From Rubrivirga sp046845755 (GTDB taxonomy: Bacteria; Bacteroidota; Rhodothermia; Rhodothermales; Rubricoccaceae), in NCBI RefSeq assembly GCF_046845755.1, contig NZ_CP177357.1:2046001-2110000 (forward strand): a DNA stretch of 64,000 nucleotides, read 5' to 3'. Below, piece by piece: positions 58,209 through 64,000 of the stretch (within the stretch, counting starts at the first letter, position 1; each line of letters starts with the position of its first letter). Both the position numbers and the translations under genes were made by a program. The notes beneath the pieces were generated by a model that was not told where the DNA came from, did not search any database, and was given only the letters and a program-made list of their open reading frames with translations.

Positions 58209-59219
58209 GTGCTCAACCCGTTCTCGGTCGACGTCGCCATCGACCTCGGCACCGCCAACACGCTCATCCACGTCCGCGACAAGGGGATCGTGCTCAACGA
58301 GCCGTCCATCGTCGCCATCGACCGGCGGACCGGCAAGACGGTCGCCATCGGGACGGAGGCGCTGATGATGCACGAGCGGACGCACAAGGACATCGAGACG
58401 ATCCGCCCGCTCAACGACGGCGTCATCGCCGACTTCTCGGTCGCCGACGCCCTGATCCGTGGGCTCATCCGGCGCGTCAAGCCCGGCTGGCTGACCTCGA
58501 TCGGCCGGATGGTGATCTGCGTGCCCTCGGGGATCACCGAGGTCGAGCGCCGCGCCGTCAAGGACGCCGCGCAGAACGCGGGCGCCCGCCAGGTCATGCT
58601 CATCGACGAGCCGATGGCCGCGGCGATCGGGATCGGGCTCAACGTGCAGGAGCCCGTCGGCAACATGATCGTCGACATCGGGGGCGGGACGACCGAGATC
58701 GCCGTCATCGCGCTCAACGGGATCGTCGTCGACGAGTCGATCCGCGTCGGCGGCAACGAGCTCGACGAGGCGGTGATGCAGTACTTCAAAAAGCACCACA
58801 ACCTGCTCATCGGGCAGCGGACGGCCGAGCGCATCAAGTGCGAGATCGGGAGCGCCCAGAAGCTCGACCCCGAGCTCGAACTGTCCGTCAAGGGCCGCGA
58901 CCTGGTCACGGGCGTGCCGAAGACGCGCGTGGTCTCGTCGGAAGACGTCCGCGAGGCGTTGCGCCCGTCGGTCAACCAGATCGCCGCGGCCGTCGTCCGC
59001 GCGCTGGAGCGGACGCCCCCGGAGCTGGGCGGCGACGTGCTCGAGCGCGGCATCATGCTGACCGGCGGCGGCGCGCTCCTGAAGGGCCTCGACGAGTACC
59101 TCCGCGAGCGGACCGAGCTGCCCGTCTTCAGCGCCGACGACCCGCTGACGGCCGTCGTCCGGGGCACGGGCTCCGTGCTCGAGGACATCGACGGGTTCAT
59201 GCCGGTGCTGACGAACTAG
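58209..59219 (+). CDS. mreB: Rod-shape determining actin MreB
   Basis: This bacterial actin guides lateral wall synthesis. The 336 residues match MreB: phosphate 1 loop AIDLGTANTLIHVRDKGIVLNEPS near 9, phosphate 2 VDIGGGTTEIAVIALNGIV near 156, and adenosine motif MLTGGGALLKGLDEYL near 283. I prefer GTG at 58209 (VLNPFSVDVAIDLG); TTG at 58173 would add 12 residues that look unrelated. mreC follows after a 228-bp gap that contains an inverted repeat. A TTAGTTTG promoter-like element is about 80 bp upstream. Confidence 0.96.
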   Translation: MLNPFSVDVAIDLGTANTLIHVRDKGIVLNEPSIVAIDRRTGKTVAIGTEALMMHERTHKDIETIRPLNDGVIADFSVADALIRGLIRRVKPGWLTSIGRMVICVPSGITEVERRAVKDAAQNAGARQVMLIDEPMAAAIGIGLNVQEPVGNMIVDIGGGTTEIAVIALNGIVVDESIRVGGNELDEAVMQYFKKHHNLLIGQRTAERIKCEIGSAQKLDPELELSVKGRDLVTGVPKTRVVSSEDVREALRPSVNQIAAAVVRALERTPPELGGDVLERGIMLTGGGALLKGLDEYLRERTELPVFSADDPLTAVVRGTGSVLEDIDGFMPVLTN

Positions 59220-59231
59220 CGCGCTTTCGGC

Positions 59232-59378
59232 GCGGACGGAGGACGACGGACCGGAGACCGGTTTGGGATGCCCACCGGCGGGGACCACTCGGCCGGCGGC
59301 CTTCGACGCGGCCCCGTCGGCTGGCGCGCGGCGCCGGTCCGCACATCGGGCGGCGGTCTCCGGTCCTCGGTCCTCCGC
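59232..59378. repeat. Long imperfect inverted repeat between mreB and mreC
   Basis: Left arm 59232-59260 and right arm 59354-59378 are complementary, with a perfect 13-bp core (GGACCGGAGACCG and its complement) and a 4-nt indel elsewhere. The intervening 90 bp is GC-rich with no gene. Because mreB and mreC are co-directional, the structure would be in any mreBC transcript and could lower mreC expression. Confidence 0.65.
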
Positions 59379-59447
59379 CCCTTCTCTTCCCCGCGCCCGA
59401 ACCGCGGGGGCCATCGGGAGTAGGCACGCCTCCCCTCTCTTTCCTGG

Positions 59448-60347
59448 ATGGCTCTCGCTCAGCAGGTCTGGGAGCGCTCGCGCGACTACGTCGTGTTCGG
59501 AGTGCTCCTCCTTATCGGACTCGTGATCTTCGTCGGCCGCAACGGCCCCGCCCTCCGCGCCGCCCGCGCGGCCAGCCTGACCGTGACGGCGCCCGTCGAG
59601 GGCCTGTTCGAGCGGTCCGCCCGCTTCCGGCGGTCGCTGGCGGAGAACGACCGGCTGCGGACCGAGACCGCCGAGCTGTCCGCCGAGGTCGCCCGCTTGC
59701 GCGAGGCGTCGGCCGAGAACGCCCAGTTCCGCGCGCTCTTGCAGTTCGACGACACGACCGACGTGCAGCGCGTCGTCGCCCGCGTGGTCGCCAAGGAGGT
59801 GACCGGCCAGACGAACCTGCTGACGATCGACGTGGGCGCGCGCGACTCGGTCGAGGCCGGGATGCCGGTCATCAACGAGCGCGGCGTCGTCGGCTTCGTC
59901 GTGCTCACGAGTGACAACTACGCCGTCGTGATGCCGCACCAGAACACGCTCTTCAAGGTGCCCGGCGTCGTCGAGGCGCTCGGCCGCGAGGGCGTCGTGT
60001 CGTGGGACGGCCGGACGGTCGACCGCCTGACGATGACGCGCGTGGTCAAGACGGAGCCCGTCGAGCCCGGGATGCTCATCGTCACGAGCGCGTTCTCGGG
60101 CGTCTTCCCTGCCGGCGTGCCGATCGGCCGGGTCGACACAGCGTACGCGGCGGCGGGCCGGAACGACTTCGAGATCATTCTGGAGCCGGCCGCCCCGATC
60201 TCCGAAGTCGGCTACGTCTACGTGCTGCTGGCGCGGCCGAACCCCGAGCAGGCGATCCTCGAGGCCGCCGCCCGCGACTCGCTCGGCATCGAGCGCCGCG
60301 AGGCCGACCTCCAAGCCCGCCTCAACGCGACGACGCCGGCCGACTAG
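59448..60347 (+). CDS. mreC: Rod-shape determining protein MreC
   Basis: The 299-residue protein has one membrane helix (about 14-32, YVVFGVLLLIGLVIFVG), a periplasmic coiled coil (about 55-95, LAENDRLRTETAELSAEVARLREA) and the two-barrel MreC domain (about 105-275) containing GTxNGVV-like elements such as VINERGVVGFVV and VTSAFSGVFPAGVPIG. MreC links MreB to the elongation peptidoglycan synthases. The expected mreD, pbp2 and rodA genes do not follow; a PBP4-type gene comes next. The start is ATG at 59448. Confidence 0.95.
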   Translation: MALAQQVWERSRDYVVFGVLLLIGLVIFVGRNGPALRAARAASLTVTAPVEGLFERSARFRRSLAENDRLRTETAELSAEVARLREASAENAQFRALLQFDDTTDVQRVVARVVAKEVTGQTNLLTIDVGARDSVEAGMPVINERGVVGFVVLTSDNYAVVMPHQNTLFKVPGVVEALGREGVVSWDGRTVDRLTMTRVVKTEPVEPGMLIVTSAFSGVFPAGVPIGRVDTAYAAAGRNDFEIILEPAAPISEVGYVYVLLARPNPEQAILEAAARDSLGIERREADLQARLNATTPAD

Positions 60348-60398
60348 CGCACGACTGTTGCACGGACGGCCGTTGACCGCCGCCCACCCCCCACCTCG

Positions 60399-61892
60399 AT
60401 GCCCCTCGTTTTGCGCCCGCTGGCGGCCCTCGCCGTCGCCCTGTTCGCCCTCGCCGCCGCCGCCCAGCCGACCTCGACGGTCGGCGGCCTGGCCGACCGG
60501 ATCGACGAGGTGCTCGACGCGCGCGCCTTCGACGACGCGTACTGGGGCGCCTACGTCGTCGACCTCACGACCGGCGAGGAGCTGTTCGCCCGCAACGCCC
60601 AGCGCCGGTTCATTCCGGCCAGCAACATGAAGATCGTGGCGACGGCCGCCGCGCTCGACCAGCTCGGGCCGGCCTTCACTTACAAGACGCGCCTCTACGC
60701 CGACGGCCCCATCCAGAACGGCACCCTCCTGGGCGGGCTCGTCGTCCGGGGCGCCGGCGACCCCACGTTCGGCGGCCGCTTCCGCGACGGCGACGCGCTC
60801 GGCATCTTCCGAGAGTGGGCCGACAGCCTGCGCGCGCTCGGCGTCCGCCGCATCCAGGGCCCGATCGTCGGCGACGACGACGTGTTCGACAACGTCCACC
60901 TCGGGCAGGGCTGGCAGTGGGACGACCTCAAGTGGTACTACGGCGCCGAGATCTCGGGCCTGCAGTTCCAGGAGGGCACCGTCCACGTCGAGGTCCGCGG
61001 CACGACGCCCGGCCAGCGCGCCCGCATCACGGCCTCGCCCGACTATGGCTACGTCCGGTTCGCGAACCAGACCACGACGACGGACGGCGGCTCGATTCAA
61101 GAGGGCTACGACCGCGCGCTCTCCGACAACGTGTTCACCGTTTCCGCCCGCGTCCCTGCCGGGCGGACCGAGACCGAGGACCTCTCCATCGTCAACCCGA
61201 CCGACTACTTCGTCTCGACGCTGATCGGCGTCCTGCGTGACCAGGGCATCGACGTGGTCGGCGAGGGCGTCGACGTGGACGAGTGGGGCCGGCGCCCCCG
61301 CTACGAGCGGCTGACGCGCGTCGCGACGCACACCTCCCCGTCGCTCGCGGCGATCGTCGAGCAGACGAACACGGACTCGAACAACCTCTACGCCGAGCAC
61401 CTGCTCCGCACCCTCGGTGCCTACGTCTACCGCGGGGCCGACCTCCCGACGGGCTCGGCGTTCGCGGGTTGGGAGGCCGCCAAGCCGTTCATGCTCCGCA
61501 TCGGCGTCGACCCCGAGACCTTCCGCGTCGCCGACGGCTCCGGGCTCTCAGCCCTCAACCGCGTCACGCCCGTCGGCATTGTCGGCATCCTGCGGGGGAT
61601 GTACCAGCACCCCGACCGCGCCACCAAGGACGCGTTCTGGAATTCGCTCCCCGTCGGCGGCTACACCGGCACGTTGCGCAACCGCTACCGCGGCGGCGAC
61701 GCGCGCGGCAACGTCCGCGCCAAGACCGGCTACATCTCGGGCGCCCGGACGTTGTCGGGCTACGTCACCTCGGCGTCGGGCCACGTGCTGGCGTTCTCGC
61801 TCCTGTGCAACAACTACACGGTCCGCACTTCGAGGGTAAACCAGGCGCAGGACCAGATCGTGGAGCTGCTGGCGGACTTCGAGGGGCGATAG
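60399..61892 (+). CDS. dacB: D-alanyl-D-alanine carboxypeptidase/endopeptidase (PBP4, S13)
   Basis: The 497-residue periplasmic penicillin-binding protein trims or cleaves peptidoglycan crosslinks. Signal peptide ends AAAQ near 23. Active-site motifs of family S13: SxxK at Ser75-Lys78 (FIPASNMKI), SxN in NTDSNNLYAEH near 328 and KTG in VRAKTGYISGARTLSG near 435. The overall length fits PBP4 with its inserted domains. It follows mreC by 51 bp, so it may share that transcript. The start is ATG at 60399. Confidence 0.95.
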   Translation: MPLVLRPLAALAVALFALAAAAQPTSTVGGLADRIDEVLDARAFDDAYWGAYVVDLTTGEELFARNAQRRFIPASNMKIVATAAALDQLGPAFTYKTRLYADGPIQNGTLLGGLVVRGAGDPTFGGRFRDGDALGIFREWADSLRALGVRRIQGPIVGDDDVFDNVHLGQGWQWDDLKWYYGAEISGLQFQEGTVHVEVRGTTPGQRARITASPDYGYVRFANQTTTTDGGSIQEGYDRALSDNVFTVSARVPAGRTETEDLSIVNPTDYFVSTLIGVLRDQGIDVVGEGVDVDEWGRRPRYERLTRVATHTSPSLAAIVEQTNTDSNNLYAEHLLRTLGAYVYRGADLPTGSAFAGWEAAKPFMLRIGVDPETFRVADGSGLSALNRVTPVGIVGILRGMYQHPDRATKDAFWNSLPVGGYTGTLRNRYRGGDARGNVRAKTGYISGARTLSGYVTSASGHVLAFSLLCNNYTVRTSRVNQAQDQIVELLADFEGR

Positions 61893-61974
61893 CCAGGCTC
61901 GCAGAGCACAAACCGGTGCCGGTGCAACTTGGTGGTGGACCGTCACGCTAGGGGGCGACCCTTCCCCCCGGCCC

Positions 61975-62664
61975 ATGTCCCCCGTCATCGACGCCCGCGA
62001 CGTCACCCGCACGCTGTCGCTCGGCGACACGCCCGTCCCCATCTTGCACGGCGTCTCGTTCACCGTCGACCGCGGCGAGTGGGTGGCCGTCACCGGGCCG
62101 TCGGGCTCGGGCAAGTCCACGCTCTTGGGGATCGTCGCTGGGCTCGACGCGCCGACGTCCGGGACCGTCGCCATCGACGGCGTCGACGTGTCGTCGCGGA
62201 GCGAGGCCGAGCTGGCGCGCTTCCGGAACGAGAAGGTGGGCGTCGTCTTCCAGTCGTTCAACCTGATCCCGACGCTGACGGCCCAGGAGAACGTCGAGGC
62301 GCCGCTCTACGTCGGGCCCCATCGTCGGGAGGCCAGGGCGCGAGCCCGCGCGATGCTGGAGCGCGTCGGGCTGGCGGACCGGCTCGGCCACCGCCCGCAC
62401 CAGCTCTCGGGCGGCCAACAGCAGCGCGTCGCGATCGCCCGCGCGCTCGTCACCGAGCCGGCCCTCGTCGTCGCCGACGAGCCGACGGGCAACCTCGACG
62501 CGGCCACCTCCGCCGCCGTCCTCGACCTGTTCGCCGACTTGCGCCGCGATCTCGGGCTCACCGTCCTGGTCGTCACCCACGACCCCGACGTGGCGGCCCG
62601 CGCCGACCGCGTGATCCACCTCGTCGACGGCCGGATCGCGACGGACACCCGGCGCGCGGCATGA
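61975..62664 (+). CDS. ABC transporter ATP-binding protein (LolD/MacB-type)
   Basis: The 229-residue ATPase has Walker A GPSGSGKSTLL near 41, Q-loop VVFQSFNLIPTLTAQENV near 87, signature LSGGQQQRVAIARAL near 144, Walker B LVVADEPTGNLD near 165 and the H-loop VVTHDPDVA near 203. These match the LolD/MacB/YbbA group that works with FtsX-type permeases. The stop overlaps the downstream permease ATG (ATGA), which makes the two an exporter pair. The start is ATG at 61975 after a C-rich leader. Confidence 0.95.
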   Translation: MSPVIDARDVTRTLSLGDTPVPILHGVSFTVDRGEWVAVTGPSGSGKSTLLGIVAGLDAPTSGTVAIDGVDVSSRSEAELARFRNEKVGVVFQSFNLIPTLTAQENVEAPLYVGPHRREARARARAMLERVGLADRLGHRPHQLSGGQQQRVAIARALVTEPALVVADEPTGNLDAATSAAVLDLFADLRRDLGLTVLVVTHDPDVAARADRVIHLVDGRIATDTRRAA

Positions 62665-64000
62665 GCACCGCCGCCTTCGTCCTCCGCTACGCCCTCCGGT
62701 CGCTCGTCCGGAGCGGCCAGCGCGGCGCCCTCGCCGTCGCGTGCGTCGCCTTCGGGGTGTTCTCGCTCGTCGGGCTCCAGCTGCTCGCCGCCAGCATCTC
62801 CGACGCCGTCCTCGTGCCGCCGCGTTTCTCGCTCGGCGGCGACCTCGCGCTCTCCCGCGGCGCCCCCCTCTCCGCCGACGACCTACTCGCGGTCGCCGCC
62901 GACCCCGACGTCGACGGCGTCGACGCCCGCAGCGAGGTCCCGGCGCGGTTCGTCCAGACCGCCGACAACGCGCGGCTGTTCATCTTCAACCGGATCCTGG
63001 CCGTCGACGCCGACGCGTACCCACTCGTCGGCGACGTACGAATGCAATCCGGGACGCTCGCCCAAGCGCTCGCCGCGCCCGAGGCCGTCGTGCTGTCGCG
63101 CGACCTCGCACGCGCCCTCGCCGTCGATGAGGGCGACCGGGTCCGGCTGGCGGGGACGCCCGGCGGCGCGCCGACGACGCTCACCGTGTCCGGCATCGCC
63201 GACCAGCTCCCCGACGCCATCGGCGGCACGCTCCTCGTCGGCCGCGAGACCGCGCGCCGGATGGCGGGCGCCGACGTGGTGATGACGGCGCGCGTGGCGA
63301 CCGACGCGCCCGACCGCGTGGCCGCCCGGTTCGAGGCCTCCGGCTGGACCGTCGAGCGGCCCGATGCGCCGCCGGGCGACGTCGAGAAGGTGTTCGGGTT
63401 CGCGCTCCCCGCCGCCGGCCTGCTCGGCTTGCTCGTCGGCGGGATCGGTGTGGCCAACACGCTCCAAGTCGTCCTGACCCGGCGGCGGACGGAGGTCGCC
63501 GTGCTCAAGACGTTGGGCTACCGCCAGCGCGACCTGATGGCGCTGTTCGGCGTCGAGACCGCGATCTTGGGCCTGGTGGGCGGCGTGCTGGGCGTGCTCG
63601 GGGGGATCGCCGGCGCCGAGGGGCTGCGCCGCGTCATGGCCAACGGGTTGCCGATGCTGCTCGACTTCCGGCTCGTCCCGTCCGTGCTCGTCGGCGGCCT
63701 GCTCGCGGGCGTCGCCACGGCCGTGCTGTTCGGGCTGATCGCGATCGTCCGCGCCAGCTCCGTCCGGCCCGGGACGCTGCTCCGCCAGACGCCCATCGTC
63801 ATGACGACGCGGACGCGGCTGGCGACGGCCGGGTTGTCGCTGCTGCTGTTCGGCTTGTTCGGCGTGCTCGGGAGCGGACTCGTCGGGTCCGTCGCCGTCG
63901 GGTTCGGCGTGATCGCCGCGGGCGTCGCCGGGCTCGTCGTCTTCGGCGCGCTGATGGTGGCCGCCCTGCTCGTGGTCGTGCGGATTCCGACGCCGGGCCT
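62661..64000 (+). CDS. FtsX-type ABC transporter permease, truncated by window end
   Basis: At least 446 residues of an FtsX-like permease, open to the end of the window. Helix 1 is at about 22-45, a periplasmic domain spans about 50-245, and the FtsX core begins near 250 (LLGLLVGGIGVANTLQVVLTRRRTEVAVLKTLGYRQRDL), followed by further helices; the second-half helix near 395 suggests an 8-10-helix YbbP-like protein with two FtsX modules. It is encoded by ATGA overlap with the ATPase gene. Probable role: export or lipoprotein release, as for YbbAP/LolCDE relatives. Confidence 0.9.
   Translation, partial: MSTAAFVLRYALRSLVRSGQRGALAVACVAFGVFSLVGLQLLAASISDAVLVPPRFSLGGDLALSRGAPLSADDLLAVAADPDVDGVDARSEVPARFVQTADNARLFIFNRILAVDADAYPLVGDVRMQSGTLAQALAAPEAVVLSRDLARALAVDEGDRVRLAGTPGGAPTTLTVSGIADQLPDAIGGTLLVGRETARRMAGADVVMTARVATDAPDRVAARFEASGWTVERPDAPPGDVEKVFGFALPAAGLLGLLVGGIGVANTLQVVLTRRRTEVAVLKTLGYRQRDLMALFGVETAILGLVGGVLGVLGGIAGAEGLRRVMANGLPMLLDFRLVPSVLVGGLLAGVATAVLFGLIAIVRASSVRPGTLLRQTPIVMTTRTRLATAGLSLLLFGLFGVLGSGLVGSVAVGFGVIAAGVAGLVVFGALMVAALLVVVRIPTPG

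Noticed and set aside
56193..61400. A 1735-residue minus-strand open frame over purH, mreB, mreC and dacB
   Set aside because: Antisense shadow of four well-supported genes; no recognisable domain or signal.
1..64000. tRNA, rRNA, riboswitch, prophage or insertion-sequence content
   Set aside because: None could be recognised by eye in the intergenic gaps or frames, though a covariance-model search was not possible.

Overview
The window is a very GC-rich, gene-dense bacterial chromosome segment with no rRNA, tRNA, phage, transposase or CRISPR visible. The best-supported placement is Rhodothermota/Bacteroidota, close to Rubricoccaceae such as Rubrivirga. The reasons are proteins ending in type IX secretion (T9SS) sorting tails, a DUF1800-DUF1501 pair, phenylalanine hydroxylase, an M36 peptidase with PKD and sorting domains, starts that lack Shine-Dalgarno motifs, and TAnnTT promoter-like hexamers. 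This is inference from family content; no phylogeny was run.

Layout. 0.1-9.9 kb: a secreted protein, the DUF1800/DUF1501 pair, hisI, then a tight co-directional run (Ig-like lipoprotein, NAD(P)HX repair enzyme, VanZ protein, two TonB paralogues) closed by a strong terminator. 10-16 kb (minus): rpiA, two MacB/FtsX permeases, a GNAT and a UvrD-like helicase. 16-23 kb: two SDRs, prmC, acylphosphatase, phenylalanine hydroxylase, a GH3 enzyme and nadD. 23.3-31 kb: rplU-rpmA, HAD hydrolase, rhomboid, engB, sucD, tatA, adenosine deaminase, aroA. 31-36 kb: a DnaQ-like exonuclease/UvrC-like fusion, a membrane-protein gene split by an in-frame TGA, alkaline phosphatase, mdh. 36-45.7 kb: secreted M36 peptidase, coiled-coil protein, a Ycf48-like protein whose sorting tail is frameshifted, an SLC12-like transporter, idi, a CrtC/AttH-like lipoprotein. 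45.8-48.1 kb: a three-gene phospholipid cluster (CDP-alcohol phosphotransferase, acyltransferase, CdsA). 48-54 kb: NTF2-like protein, LapA-like protein, CorA, an FG-GAP surface protein and a Met/His-rich propeller lipoprotein. 54.5-64 kb: LD-carboxypeptidase, SemiSWEET, purN, purH, mreB, mreC, PBP4-type peptidase, and an ABC exporter cut by the window end.

The genes are mostly housekeeping: envelope growth (mreBC, dacB, LD-carboxypeptidase, GH3), phospholipid supply, purine, histidine, shikimate and TCA enzymes, and an outer-surface secretome. Packing is extreme. Many co-directional genes overlap by ATGA or GTGA, and four convergent pairs share their stop codons in CTAG or TTAG. The more unusual signals are the in-frame TGA at 33311-33313, the T9SS-tail frameshift near 39920, the homogenised TonB duplicates, the CDP-alcohol phosphotransferase with a degenerate signature, the Met/His-rich propeller insert, and several families of palindromic intergenic repeats. 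No clear new multi-gene system was found.
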